NCBI GenBank assembly: GCA_934376955.1
Contig: CAKRPJ010000001.1
Location: forward strand, 1 to 64,000
From: CAKRPJ01 sp934376955
GTDB lineage: Bacteria > Bacillota > Clostridia > Lachnospirales > Lachnospiraceae
Length of the DNA stretch: 64,000 bases
Direction: 5' to 3'
Below are positions 49,377-58,660 of the stretch, piece by piece (within the stretch, counting starts at the first letter, position 1; every line of letters begins with the position of its first letter). The translations under genes and the position numbers were made by a program. The notes under the pieces were generated by a model. The model did no database searches. It was not told where the DNA came from and saw only the letters and a program-made list of their open reading frames with translations.

Positions 49377-51047
49377 TCAAACAAACAATACAATATGGGC
49401 GTGGCACTTATCGCCATCGCTGTTCAGCTTCACGCGCCATTGGGTGTATGCTGTGGCTGTGTTCAAAGCCTGCTGCTTGTATACAGCCTGCAGTCCGCTT
49501 CCGCTGTCCCACACATCCGTCCAGTTGCTGCCATCGTTGCTGGCCTGTACCCACACTCGGTTAAGTCTGTTTTCTGTTCCGGTCTTACTCACACTGGCCA
49601 CAACCCATGCGTGCTGGCAGCTGCCGGTCGTCACCACGTTACTGTAATGGTCGCCGGTGGTTGTATCCTTATCAATCGTTGCAATTCGGCTTCCGGCTTT
49701 ACCAGTCAGGTCGGCAATGCTTTCGCCGTTCGCAATCTTATCTTCTGTGCAGCCAATCCCTTTGCGGAAATCGGCCAGGTTCACGCGCACTTCCGGTGCC
49801 CAAAAATTGCCGTCACTTTTGTATGCACCCTCGTCAATATTACGCAGCGCAAAATACTCGCTATCGGTTCCAAACCCCATGTCATGGGCAAAGCCATAGC
49901 TGCGTCTGGTCAGGGTACCCTGCGTGCAGTTGCCGTTCTTATCAATAAACTTCTTGTCGCTGGCCACATCATTGGCGGTTGCCGCGTTGGTGGTATCATC
50001 CTCCAACAGGGCTTTGGCCGCCGTGCTTGCGGTTCCCCACAGCCACATCACGTTATCGTAATAGCAGCCACTGTAAATATCGTTGGTTTTCTGGTTATCT
50101 GTGGCTACACACAGCCGGGTCACACCGTCCTTTTTCTGCACGGTCATCTTGGTGCTCTCGCGCTCGCCGCCCTGCAGCTGGGTCGTGGCAGAATAAGTCT
50201 TGATAGATCCTTTCACCAACTTACCATCTACCCAGGCAGTTTTTCCTTCCAAAATAGATTTTTCATCCGCAGTGCCCGGTGTATTGCTGTCCAGCCCGCT
50301 TGCGCTGATCGCACCGCCGCTGTAATAGCCGGCCTTGATCTGGTAGCTCTCGCCGTTGGCCAACTCTGCCGTTACATTGCCGTAATTTTGCATGGTGCCG
50401 GTTTTCAGGGTTTTGTTCTTGCTGTAAAATGTCTGTCCTGCCAGCACCTGGTCCGGCAAAGCAGTCGTGGCAGCCAGCTTGGAAGCCCCAATGCCGCTGC
50501 CATTAGTAAAATTTACAATGTTTCTCCTCGTATCGTACTGAAAAATCACCCACTGCCCAGCACCAATCGCACCGTCGCCCAGCTTCTCTGTGCCGCAGTA
50601 GGCGTTGCTGGTCATGTCTTTGCCATTGATCACCAGTCTGTGCCCGTCATTGAACGCCGTGGTAAAATATGCTTTGCCGTTAGCCGCGTTGCTGTAACTG
50701 CTACCGCTCTTGCATGTCAAGGTATGGGTCCCGCCGCTGTAACTGTAGCTATATTCATGGATCATCATGTCGGGGTCAAACTTGCCATCAATAATGTAAT
50801 TCACCGCTCCGGCATAGTGCTGTTCCAATGCAGTAATCGCATGTTTCACATGGTTAATGTCCGCCGCTTTAATAATGTATTTGCGCAGGCCGCTGTTCTG
50901 GTTCAGGTAATTGCTGGCCTCGGTGTACTTGCCGTCTGCCAGGTACTTGGTGTACTGGGCTGCCGCTGCGGCATGGCCGCTGTCCAGGTCGGCATTGTCT
51001 TCAAACGTATCAATGCCTTCCGGGAACTTTGTGTAGGTATCTGCCAT
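49377..51047 (-). CDS. Tail/baseplate protein with discoidin-like C-terminus
   Basis: 556 residues. The helical N-terminal region includes SGHAAAAAQYTKYLADGKYTEA, seen at the head of clostridial phage tail proteins. A GTADEKSILEGKTAWVDGKLVKG module relates it to the 34922-36316 fibre. The C-terminal 120 residues (KAGSRIATIDKDTTTGDHYSNVV...WVQASNDGSNWTDVWDSG) match an F5/8 type C (discoidin) sugar-binding fold. It lies between the giant tail protein and baseplate genes. Confidence 0.78.
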   Translation of the reverse strand: MADTYTKFPEGIDTFEDNADLDSGHAAAAAQYTKYLADGKYTEASNYLNQNSGLRKYIIKAADINHVKHAITALEQHYAGAVNYIIDGKFDPDMMIHEYSYSYSGGTHTLTCKSGSSYSNAANGKAYFTTAFNDGHRLVINGKDMTSNAYCGTEKLGDGAIGAGQWVIFQYDTRRNIVNFTNGSGIGASKLAATTALPDQVLAGQTFYSKNKTLKTGTMQNYGNVTAELANGESYQIKAGYYSGGAISASGLDSNTPGTADEKSILEGKTAWVDGKLVKGSIKTYSATTQLQGGERESTKMTVQKKDGVTRLCVATDNQKTNDIYSGCYYDNVMWLWGTASTAAKALLEDDTTNAATANDVASDKKFIDKNGNCTQGTLTRRSYGFAHDMGFGTDSEYFALRNIDEGAYKSDGNFWAPEVRVNLADFRKGIGCTEDKIANGESIADLTGKAGSRIATIDKDTTTGDHYSNVVTTGSCQHAWVVASVSKTGTENRLNRVWVQASNDGSNWTDVWDSGSGLQAVYKQQALNTATAYTQWRVKLNSDGDKCHAHIVLFV

Positions 51048-51053
51048 TGCTTA

Positions 51054-52694
51054 TCACTCTCCTGTTTCATCTTTTACAGGGTACGGGTAATACGGGTAAA
51101 ACCTCATCAGCGTCACATCCATCGTTCCCTGCCCCAAGCTCTTATCAATCTTTTTAATAATAAATTGCACGGCTGTCTTGCCGCCCATGTAACGCGGGCA
51201 GTATTCAACCTTGGTGTTCACATCCAGCCACGGTACCAGCAGCATCTTCACCGTAATGCTGTCGGTCAATCGCGCCCGTTTCCATAGCTCGTATTCGGCC
51301 ACATCCAAAATGCCGTCATCTGTGGTGTAATTATCGTATTCACCGCCGCTCAAAACCACATTGCGCCGTCCAATTCGTTCAATGCTGAACGGGCTGTTCA
51401 AAAACTGGTCGTCCTCCTCATACCCTTCAATATCCGGGTTGGCGGTGCTCACAACCTCCAAATTCTGGCAGTTCTCGGTTTCTTTCAGCTTGTCCAGCTC
51501 TTCCTCGCTCGGTTTTGTATCTTTCAGCATCACCATGGCGTGCGGCTGTACCTGCCCATAAAAATAAAAGCGCCCTTTGCCGCCATTCTCATTTGGGGAA
51601 TAATCGGCATCGTAGCGCACCACATATTGTACTTTTGGTTTCATGCAGTCCTGCTTGGCCTTTTTGTTGTTGCCGGCTTCATCTGTGCTGATGGTATACA
51701 GGCTTAAAACATCGGTCACAACCGCATCGCTGCTCTCTGTTGCTTTGGCGCTGATCTTCATCTGGTACCCTTTGTCAGCATCGTACAGGTCGGTCACATT
51801 GTCCGGCGGCGTAAACAAAATCAGCTTCTTACCGCTCAATGCCAACCCAACCACGTTTAATGTTATGGTTTTCTTTGTTGTGTCCACCACCAGGTCTGTG
51901 CAGCTCACATCCGGGCTTGCCGCAGCACCAAACACCTCTACGCAGTTTCGCACCTCGCTGTAATCCACCGTTGCGTCTTCGCTGATGATCAAATCATTGA
52001 ACACATCGGCATTCAGCACCAGCGGGTCATCCTCACAGCTTGGGATCTGCTGGCATTTGAACACATCATCCTCAAAAAATATTTCAAACGGGTAATACAA
52101 ATCCCGCAACTGTGTTAAAATTGTCCACACACTGGTCGCCGCATCAAACTCCTGGTCATAAGGGATTGTTCGGTTCCAATATTCTACAAATACTTTGTTG
52201 ATCCCCACTTCCTGTAATAGCTCCACCATCGCCCTGCGGATTCCGCCCCCGGCCTTAAACACGGTCTTAATACCTGTTAGCTGTCCGGCCAACGTGTCAT
52301 TCAGCATTGCTGTCAGATCCATACAGTTAATGGTCAGGCTCCGGGTCTGCGTGTCATAGTTGTATCCGTTCTGACTGAACACATATACCCCCTGGCTGTA
52401 CCAGATAATATCGTCCAGCATCGGGGTCTTCACACCAATGTAAATCCAAACGTACTTGTTCATCCACTCGCTCTCGCTGTACTGGCTGATCGCATGTTTT
52501 TCATCCAGCACAATGGTCGAAGTGTACGTTCGCCGGATGTCCGCATCTGCATCTACGGAAATTCTTCCCTCGGTCGTAATGCCCTGCAAACTGTCAATCG
52601 TCTTCATCCGGTCGTTCAGCAGGTCAATGCGGGTGTACAGCTCAATGTTATGGGAGTATAAGGTTCGTATGTCTTCTGTGCTTGGCACATACAT
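51054..52694 (-). CDS. Baseplate / tail-lysin-like structural protein
   Basis: 546 residues, ATG 52694. The N-terminal half (DGRISVDADADIRRTYTSTIVL...YSQGVYVFSQNGYNYDTQTRSLTINCMDLTAMLN) has the features of tail hub-like proteins in Gram-positive siphophages (DUF5048-like); an acidic and variable insert follows. The C-terminal ITVKMLLVPWLDVNTKVEYCP...IKKIDKSLGQGTMDVTLMRFYP is the classic end of the baseplate hub. No peptidase motif is seen. Confidence 0.75.
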   Translation of the reverse strand: MYVPSTEDIRTLYSHNIELYTRIDLLNDRMKTIDSLQGITTEGRISVDADADIRRTYTSTIVLDEKHAISQYSESEWMNKYVWIYIGVKTPMLDDIIWYSQGVYVFSQNGYNYDTQTRSLTINCMDLTAMLNDTLAGQLTGIKTVFKAGGGIRRAMVELLQEVGINKVFVEYWNRTIPYDQEFDAATSVWTILTQLRDLYYPFEIFFEDDVFKCQQIPSCEDDPLVLNADVFNDLIISEDATVDYSEVRNCVEVFGAAASPDVSCTDLVVDTTKKTITLNVVGLALSGKKLILFTPPDNVTDLYDADKGYQMKISAKATESSDAVVTDVLSLYTISTDEAGNNKKAKQDCMKPKVQYVVRYDADYSPNENGGKGRFYFYGQVQPHAMVMLKDTKPSEEELDKLKETENCQNLEVVSTANPDIEGYEEDDQFLNSPFSIERIGRRNVVLSGGEYDNYTTDDGILDVAEYELWKRARLTDSITVKMLLVPWLDVNTKVEYCPRYMGGKTAVQFIIKKIDKSLGQGTMDVTLMRFYPYYPYPVKDETGE

Positions 52695-52700
52695 CGCGCA

Positions 52701-53642
52701 TCAACTCCCTTCAATATCTTCTGCAATAAACCCGTTGCGGTACAAATCGGTGCTGCTCTCCAAGCTGCCAATCTCCACAAAATCAAACGCCACGGCAACC
52801 TTGTCATAATGGTCACTGTAGCTGACACTCGGCTGGTTAATAATGTTCGCCATCCAGCTGCGTCCGTCAAACAGCTTCAGGATCTTCGGCTTCTTGTTGG
52901 TACACCAGTCCACAAACTGCTTGCGGTACCGGGCACCGCCATCCCCGTCATAATCATCCGTGTCAAAACTGTATTTCAGCACAGTGGCCGTAAAATTGCC
53001 CTGCTCATAGTTCAGGTCGCTACCGTAAATTACATACGGGTAACGGCTGCTCATAGTTTCCACCACACTGTTTGGCTGTGTTCTGGTCGTACTGGTCACG
53101 CTGGCATCAAATAACAGGTGATAACTAATGTCTCCGTCCGTCAGCACCGCACCGTCAAAGCTGCTCAAAATCTTGTTCGTGAACATGTCCTGCTCGGCAT
53201 CGTCAATAATCGGCACAAACGCATATTCATACTCGGTGTTGCGCCCGTCTGCGTACCAATCAATGTGTACCCAGTTGTTCAGTTCTTTTTCCCATTCCTT
53301 CAGGGTTTCATCATTCACCGGGGTTGGCCGGTGCTTGGTCGCCAGGGTGATCCAGTTGTAGGTTCCAACCCGGCGTCGTTTTAACCGCATCTCGCTGATC
53401 TGTTCTGCCCGGTAGCGCAGGTTGCCGCCCAGGGTATCACCGTTAAAGGCCGCATAAATGGCCGTCTGGGCCTGCCATCCATTGTCCAGATTGTATTTGC
53501 CGTAATCCTTGTCAGCATCACGGCTTAACAGCAGGTCGTCATAAACACCGTTCTGCAGCTTCAGCACATTCAGCGCTTCATTATAGGGTGGGTATGGCAA
53601 AATCGCATTCTGTCCCATCAAAATATCGGCTCCCACAATCAT
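52701..53642 (-). CDS. Baseplate protein
   Basis: 313 residues from ATG 53642 behind AAGGAGGGG. The central part (MRLKRRRVGTYNWITLATK, then DWYADGRNTEYEYAFVPI) and the late segment (KKPKILKLFDGRSWMANI...SYSDHYDKVAVAFDFVEIG) fit a siphophage baseplate component downstream of the FN3-type protein. It is tightly linked to the hub gene. No enzymatic motif seen. Confidence 0.72.
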   Translation of the reverse strand: MIVGADILMGQNAILPYPPYNEALNVLKLQNGVYDDLLLSRDADKDYGKYNLDNGWQAQTAIYAAFNGDTLGGNLRYRAEQISEMRLKRRRVGTYNWITLATKHRPTPVNDETLKEWEKELNNWVHIDWYADGRNTEYEYAFVPIIDDAEQDMFTNKILSSFDGAVLTDGDISYHLLFDASVTSTTRTQPNSVVETMSSRYPYVIYGSDLNYEQGNFTATVLKYSFDTDDYDGDGGARYRKQFVDWCTNKKPKILKLFDGRSWMANIINQPSVSYSDHYDKVAVAFDFVEIGSLESSTDLYRNGFIAEDIEGS

Positions 53643-53657
53643 TTCCACACCCCTCCT

Positions 53658-54857
53658 TTACTCCCAGTGCAGTTCAAACAGGCCGCCCTGGTTTTTCAAA
53701 TACACCTTAAACCAACCACTTGGCGCACTGGTTTTTACATTGCTCTGCAAACAGTATCCGCCGCAGGTCAGTTCCAGGTAATAACATGTTTTCTTTTCGT
53801 TCGTCTGGTAGTTGTAGGCATTGCTGCTGTAATCGTCCGCAATGTCGCGGCGGCACAAAAACAACTTCAAAGCATACGGATCTTCGTCCATTGTCGGCAT
53901 ACTGATCCCGTTGCTTCGCTTGTTCCATAGCCCAATCAGCAGCTTGTTCCAGCGGTCGCTTCTCATATTCAACCCCAGGGCATAACTGCTATCCACCACG
54001 CTTCCTTCTTCCACATGGCTACCCTGTACCTTAAATCCGTCTTTGAACGTCATGTCGGCCTTAACCGGGTCGGTGTCGTCCACCGTCAGGTCTACTGCTT
54101 GGTCCCCGGCCGATCCGCTCACATAGTGGTAGTCATCTTTGTTATCGTTGCGGTCCTTGCCCTCAATCGTCACAACATAAGATTTCACCCAAATGCAGCC
54201 CTCTTCATAATGGTTTTCCAGCGCCACAGCCGCATAGCCGTCACCGCCCACATAGCCAATCAGCAGCTCACAAAATCCAGTATCCAGCTTCATGCCGTGC
54301 TGGGTAATGCCCTGTGCTCTGGCGTAATAAGTCGTGTCGTTGCGTAAGTTGTTGATAATATACGCCTTGTCCGGCATCCGTAGTGTCTCGCTGCTCTTCA
54401 CCAGGCTCTTGCTGGCATCATACAGTTCAATCGTATATTCGTTCAGCTCTTCGCCCTGGGTGCTCTCGTATTGCACTGTAAACTCAAAAGCACTGTATTC
54501 AATGTTGGTTTTGTCCTTGGTGCTGATCTCTTTGAACTTAAATACCGGTGTCTCCACACAATAAAACAGCAAGATGTCGCTCCATTCGCTCCACGCACTG
54601 TCCTGGCCGCACACCCGTACCTTAATGCCAAACGCCGCGCTGCTGTTTGTAATGCTGCTGGCCTTCAAAGTAAACTCGGATCTCTGGGTACTCACCTCAC
54701 CGCTTTGGTAAGTTGGGCTGCCCAGTTCCTCTGCACTCATGGCATTGGCCCAAATTTGCGCCTCCACTTTGGTAATCACACCAATGTATCGGAACCGGAA
54801 TGTATAATCTTTTGTCGCATCAAATGCTGATACGGTATATAATGCTGGTTTGCTCAT
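53658..54857 (-). CDS. Tail protein with fibronectin type III-like repeats
   Basis: 399 residues from ATG 54857 behind GGGAGG. At least two FN3-like repeats are visible: FKLKASSITNS-like strands and YIINNLRNDTTYYARAQGITQHG. The C-terminal beta-rich domain carries SNGISMPTMDEDPYALKLFLCRRD. FN3 proteins decorate phage tails and bind sugars weakly. It starts the segment after an internal terminator. Confidence 0.75.
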   Translation of the reverse strand: MSKPALYTVSAFDATKDYTFRFRYIGVITKVEAQIWANAMSAEELGSPTYQSGEVSTQRSEFTLKASSITNSSAAFGIKVRVCGQDSAWSEWSDILLFYCVETPVFKFKEISTKDKTNIEYSAFEFTVQYESTQGEELNEYTIELYDASKSLVKSSETLRMPDKAYIINNLRNDTTYYARAQGITQHGMKLDTGFCELLIGYVGGDGYAAVALENHYEEGCIWVKSYVVTIEGKDRNDNKDDYHYVSGSAGDQAVDLTVDDTDPVKADMTFKDGFKVQGSHVEEGSVVDSSYALGLNMRSDRWNKLLIGLWNKRSNGISMPTMDEDPYALKLFLCRRDIADDYSSNAYNYQTNEKKTCYYLELTCGGYCLQSNVKTSAPSGWFKVYLKNQGGLFELHWE

Positions 54858-54880
54858 CCTCCCGCCACTCCCCTCCCTCT

Positions 54881-54920
54881 CTAAATAACAAAAGCCGCCC
54901 AACCAATCAAGATCAGGCGG
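54881..54920 (-). terminator. Internal terminator of the tail operon
   Basis: On the minus strand CCGCC pairs with GGCGG (54916-54920 with 54895-54899), followed by CTTTTGTTATTT. It lies between the 81-residue gene and the FN3 protein gene, so it probably attenuates rather than ends the operon. Confidence 0.65.
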
Positions 54921-54956
54921 TTATTCTTATTTTTCAATAACGCTATTAGCTTATAT

Positions 54957-55202
54957 TTATTTTACGCTTTCTTCCGGCTTATCCTCTGCTGCATCAACCG
55001 GTGTTTCCACGGCCTTTTCTGCCGCAGCCTTCTTAGCCGCTTCCATCTCTTCCTGTATCGCGCTCTTGCGGATATTCTGCACATCACGCAGTAAACTCTC
55101 CAAAATCAACTCCACTGCATACGGCGGCAACCCAACCTGGTTCACACCGTCACAAATGTAAGTCTTCAACTGTTCACATTTCAAATTAAAATTCTCCATC
55201 AT
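54957..55202 (-). CDS. Small helical tail-operon protein
   Basis: 81 residues; ATG 55202 or the adjacent ATG 55199, behind GAGGAG. The N-terminal 50 residues (LKCEQLKTYICDGVNQVGLPPYAVELILESLLRDVQN) are a small helical domain; the rest is an Ala/Glu/Lys tail. Similar small proteins accompany baseplate genes in Bacillota phages. No function is assigned. Confidence 0.6.
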   Translation of the reverse strand: MMENFNLKCEQLKTYICDGVNQVGLPPYAVELILESLLRDVQNIRKSAIQEEMEAAKKAAAEKAVETPVDAAEDKPEESVK

Positions 55203-55220
55203 AAAATCTCCTCATCAAAA

Positions 55221-57326
55221 TTAAACCAAAATGCCGCCAATAAATCGCAGCCCATGCTGTTTCAGCTTTACATCGGTCACATAACCCTGCGCATTTTTTA
55301 CAAGCTCAATTCCGTATACAAACGGTACGGCCTGGGTGTTTGCGTCAAGAGTGGTTACTTCTTTGCTGCCGTCCCAGCCAAGTGTCTGTCCGCCCCAGTT
55401 GGTGGTGCCATCATAAACATAAAAAGATGGAACAGATTTATCGGTTGGCTTATAAAGTTGTAAAGATCCCTTTGCTTGCGTCGTTGGTGTATCAAAGATA
55501 ACCATATATTGAGAACTCAACATAAGTTGGTGGTCGGAATTTCCAGATGTAGCTTCACTATAAATTCCAGGCATTGTGCCACTACCATCATCCGTAAAAT
55601 TTACACTTCGACAATTATGAACATCTCCGTACAGCCCAGAAAGACCGATAGACGCACCTTCACTTCCATCGCTTCCTACAAACTTTAATTCGTCAATGTT
55701 AAGCTCTGAATACCCTTTTGAAATTTCATTATATTCATTAGCCAGAATTAAATATGGCATACCGTTTTCAGAACAATCCAATGTTAATCGTTGATTCATA
55801 TTATTGATTAAGGTAAGTCCGCCATTTTTTAACGTAGTTGTAATTGTTTTATTCTCATTTGTTGTTGTCAAACTACCATCTGCTAAATTGAACATAATAC
55901 TTTGGTCAGATGACATCAGCGTACCAGTAGAGATAAAATCAGCACTAAAATAAAGGTTGCCAGTGTCTTCGTCAATAAAAATACCTTTGGCTGCACCATT
56001 GTTCGTCAGTCGGTTAAAGATATCTTTCTGTGTCAGCTTCTTATCAACCGCATCAATCACTTCGTCCTTGTTCGTGTAATTGTCTTTCTTGCCCCAATCG
56101 CCGGCATCATATGCCTCGCCTTTTGCCTTGGGTTTTCCACAAACAAGCACTTCTGCCCCCGTGTACCACAAATCACCTTCGTCATACGGCGGGTCGGGGT
56201 GTTCGTCCTTGCTGGCATCTGCCGTAAACACACGCCGCTTTCCATCCGCCGTATCCTGTGCCTTGCTGGCCGCCTCAAGTGCATTGGTTACATCCTTGTC
56301 CTGTACCAGCTCCCACTTGTAGCTGCCATCGTCATCTTTCATAAATCGGTATGCTTTGCCTGTCTCAGTGTTATAAAACAGGTCATCCACATGTTTTTCT
56401 TTTTCTTCATCTGTCGTCCAGCTCTTGGCCGGCTCGTTATCCAGCGTAGGGTCATAGGCGTAAAAATACTGCTCGGCCTTGCTGTCAATCTGGTCCTGCA
56501 TATCTTTCGTTACACCATCCACATAATCTTTCACTTCATCTTTGCTGGCGTAACTATCCTTTTTTACCCAGTCGCTGGCATTATATTTGTCACTGGCCGT
56601 GCGTGCTACCGTACAAACCAGAATGTCTTCTCCATTAAACCACAAATCGCCCGTGTCATACGGCGGCTCCGGGTGTTCCCCCTTGCTGGCATCGGCCGTA
56701 AATACCTGGCGCTTACCATCTCCGGTGTCTTGTGCCTTGCTTGCGGCTTCCAGCGCATCCAGCGTTTCCTTATCTGTCACTTCTACCCAGCTGCCGGTTT
56801 TTGTTTCTTCGTTGTATGTCCACTGCCAGCCTTTCTTGCTGTCGGTGTTATAAAACAAATCGCCGTTGTGCGCTTTCTTTGTGGTGTCGTCTTTCCAGCT
56901 CATAGCAGGCCAGTTCTCAAGCGTTGGGTCATAGTTATAAAAATACTGTTCAACCTTGCCGTCCACCTGTTCCTGCAGCTTGTCAACCTTATTCACATAA
57001 TCTTTCAGGTCTTCCTCAACCTTGTCCTGCTTCAACAGGTTCCGGTCAATTTCATACGGCTTAATGTACAGCCGCTTAAAGTCATTCTGCGGGGCAATCA
57101 CAGCCACAGCATCGTTCACCTGGAACAGCGCATTACTTGCAATGGTGTATTCCTTGCCAAAAGCCGCCACCACATAGCCGCTGTGGTCGTCCAGCACCTT
57201 CACAATTGTGCCAACAGCCGTGCGGTCAAACTTGGCATTGCTAATCAGTCTCTCGCAGTAACGCTTCACCTCTTTTGCCAGGTCTTTCAGCCCCGCAATG
57301 GCATCATCCAATGTGTTCTTCGCCAT
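55221..57326 (-). CDS. Baseplate/tail protein with two large tandem repeats
   Basis: 701 residues from ATG 57326 behind TTGGAGG. After an N-terminal OB-like domain (VGTIVKVLDDHSGYVVAAFG), two repeats of about 130 residues follow, each with EQYFY.YDPTL, DLFYNT, ALEAASKAQDT, FTADASK and PYD.GDLW. The C-terminal domain is beta-rich (FADGSLTT...GLRFIGG). Such proteins are tail tips or side fibres. The ATG follows a strong hairpin terminator directly. Confidence 0.78.
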   Translation of the reverse strand: MAKNTLDDAIAGLKDLAKEVKRYCERLISNAKFDRTAVGTIVKVLDDHSGYVVAAFGKEYTIASNALFQVNDAVAVIAPQNDFKRLYIKPYEIDRNLLKQDKVEEDLKDYVNKVDKLQEQVDGKVEQYFYNYDPTLENWPAMSWKDDTTKKAHNGDLFYNTDSKKGWQWTYNEETKTGSWVEVTDKETLDALEAASKAQDTGDGKRQVFTADASKGEHPEPPYDTGDLWFNGEDILVCTVARTASDKYNASDWVKKDSYASKDEVKDYVDGVTKDMQDQIDSKAEQYFYAYDPTLDNEPAKSWTTDEEKEKHVDDLFYNTETGKAYRFMKDDDGSYKWELVQDKDVTNALEAASKAQDTADGKRRVFTADASKDEHPDPPYDEGDLWYTGAEVLVCGKPKAKGEAYDAGDWGKKDNYTNKDEVIDAVDKKLTQKDIFNRLTNNGAAKGIFIDEDTGNLYFSADFISTGTLMSSDQSIMFNLADGSLTTTNENKTITTTLKNGGLTLINNMNQRLTLDCSENGMPYLILANEYNEISKGYSELNIDELKFVGSDGSEGASIGLSGLYGDVHNCRSVNFTDDGSGTMPGIYSEATSGNSDHQLMLSSQYMVIFDTPTTQAKGSLQLYKPTDKSVPSFYVYDGTTNWGGQTLGWDGSKEVTTLDANTQAVPFVYGIELVKNAQGYVTDVKLKQHGLRFIGGILV

Positions 57327-57340
57327 AGCTTTTCCTCCAA

Positions 57341-57377
57341 AATAAAAAAAACCGGGCAGCCACATAGGCCACCCGGT
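57341..57377 (-). terminator. Strong terminator upstream of gene 55221-57326
   Basis: On the minus strand ACCGGG...CCCGGT (57377-57372 with 57356-57351), loop TGGCCTATGTGGCTG, is followed by TTTTTTTTATTTT. The ribosome site of the following gene is immediately after the T-run. Confidence 0.85.
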
Positions 57378-57392
57378 ATATCGTCATCGGTA

Positions 57393-57956
57393 TTATCGCT
57401 TAAACCAATATTTCTTTACATCTGATTTTTCATCATAACAAAGCTCAACGTATTTAATTTCTCCTCTGGGAATCATAACAATTCGGTCATCCATTGTTGT
57501 AAGGACATTACCCTCTTTATCTAAAACATCATATCCAGATAAAAGTAATACGTTCTTTTTATCATCCATTCCAACATAAGAACCACTAAAATCGTTCTCG
57601 CAGTCTGTATAGACTACCATATTGGTTCCACGTTTATAGTCAATAACATCTTCCCACACGCTATCGCTTGGGGACCATTTGAACAGCTTATGCAATACTT
57701 GCTTAATTTTCACGTTCCTGCGCAGAACAGAAAGAACGGCACCAAGAACACAGGCCACAATGTACTGTAACTTCTTGGTTGGTACCACCTGCATAAGCAG
57801 AAAACTAATTACCACAGAATAAACCAGGTAATGTTGAGGCAACTGTTTGTCAAGCAGCCGGTTATAAATCCATAACATCAATAAACCAGGCACCACATAC
57901 TGCAAAATAGCAGGAATCATGGCAACTAGCTCGTTTAAGTATTGTGTTATTTCCAT
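57393..57956 (-). CDS. Membrane protein
   Basis: 187 residues from ATG 57956, which overlaps the stop of the upstream small ORF (TGATG). Three hydrophobic segments occur in residues 10-85, followed by a soluble beta-rich domain (DMVVYTDCENDFSGSYVG, GYDVLDKEGNVLTT). The general form resembles DUF6338-like membrane proteins of bacteria and prophages, but I am not sure of the family. Together with the small gene before it, it has its own promoter, so it may be a moron rather than a tail gene. Confidence 0.6.
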   Translation of the reverse strand: MEITQYLNELVAMIPAILQYVVPGLLMLWIYNRLLDKQLPQHYLVYSVVISFLLMQVVPTKKLQYIVACVLGAVLSVLRRNVKIKQVLHKLFKWSPSDSVWEDVIDYKRGTNMVVYTDCENDFSGSYVGMDDKKNVLLLSGYDVLDKEGNVLTTMDDRIVMIPRGEIKYVELCYDEKSDVKKYWFKR

Positions 57957-58075
57957 CACTTATTTTCCTTTTTGTCCTCTGCTTTTTTCCAAGAGGAGCT
58001 ATTTTTATTGTTCTTGGCTTCCGGGTTAAAAGTAAACTCCGTGTTCGGTTTGTTTTGGCTCTCAGTCTTTGCCAT
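57956..58075 (-). CDS. Small charged protein
   Basis: 39 residues from ATG 58075 with AGGAAGTG upstream, ending TGA at 57956 on the next start. Composition is almost all Lys, Asn, Glu and Ser (AKTESQNKPNTEFTFNPEAK...), without hydrophobic core, so it is probably disordered. It is the first gene after a promoter at 58111-58140. Confidence 0.5.
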   Translation of the reverse strand: MAKTESQNKPNTEFTFNPEAKNNKNSSSWKKAEDKKENK

Positions 58076-58110
58076 CGGTATAACACTTCCTACTTTATTA
58101 TAATAGGGTC

Positions 58111-58140
58111 ATTATACCATATCGCATAATCCAACTCCAA
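58111..58140 (-). promoter_or_regulatory. Promoter for 58075/57956 genes
   Basis: On the minus strand TTGGAG (58140-58135) and TATAAT (58116-58111) with an 18-base spacer lie after a terminator and before the small ORF. Confidence 0.6.
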
Positions 58141-58153
58141 GCAGATTTTCAAA

Positions 58154-58189
58154 CAATAAAAAGCACCGAGAAGTAATTGCTCCCCGGTG
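58154..58189 (-). terminator. Terminator of the retropepsin unit
   Basis: On the minus strand CACCGGGGAG pairs with CTTCTCGGTG (G-U pairs allowed), loop CAATTA, followed by CTTTTTATTG. Confidence 0.75.
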
Positions 58190-58198
58190 TATCGTCAT

Positions 58199-58648
58199 TT
58201 ATTCAAATTTTTCGTTTTCATGACTATCTCTAAAGTCTATCGGCTCACTCGTAGGCGGATACCGAAAAGTAAACACATATTTGTCATCGTAATGGGTAAA
58301 CGCGAATTCACCCTTTCCTAAAATATCCATTCCGATTAAAATATCTTCATCGTTACTACCGGTAATAAATTCAGGCATAAAGCGTTCAGCAGCTTTCATC
58401 CGGTGCTCAATAATAAGCCCGGCACGGTACACTTTTACACCTTCCTGCCTACCAGCGGCAGTGTTCGCATCACTAAGTAATACAGGTTTTAGCTCTGCCT
58501 TTTCTGCCAACCGTTTAGAAATACTGGTATATGTCGCCCCAGTGTCAACAACCGCTCTTACAGGATATGTTTTGCCATTAGCCAAAACTTCTACATTCAG
58601 AACAATACTATTTTGCTCTAACTCTTTTATTGCGGTAAACGGCGGCAT
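58199..58648 (-). CDS. Retropepsin-like (clan AA) aspartic protease
   Basis: 149 residues. The catalytic motif VVDTGATYTSIS (Asp35-Thr-Gly) and the later ILIGMDIL (103-110, the alpha motif before a conserved Gly) define the single-domain retroviral-type aspartic protease fold, which works as a homodimer. It pairs with the DUF5678-like gene upstream in one short transcription unit ended by its own terminator. In phages this enzyme could process structural proteins or host targets; the substrate is unknown. Confidence 0.85.
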   Translation of the reverse strand: MPPFTAIKELEQNSIVLNVEVLANGKTYPVRAVVDTGATYTSISKRLAEKAELKPVLLSDANTAAGRQEGVKVYRAGLIIEHRMKAAERFMPEFITGSNDEDILIGMDILGKGEFAFTHYDDKYVFTFRYPPTSEPIDFRDSHENEKFE

Positions 58649-58660
58649 AACTACACATCC

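Noticed and set aside
49395..51287. 630-residue plus-strand ORF
   Set aside because: Antisense to two baseplate/tail genes, without start signals or recognisable protein features.
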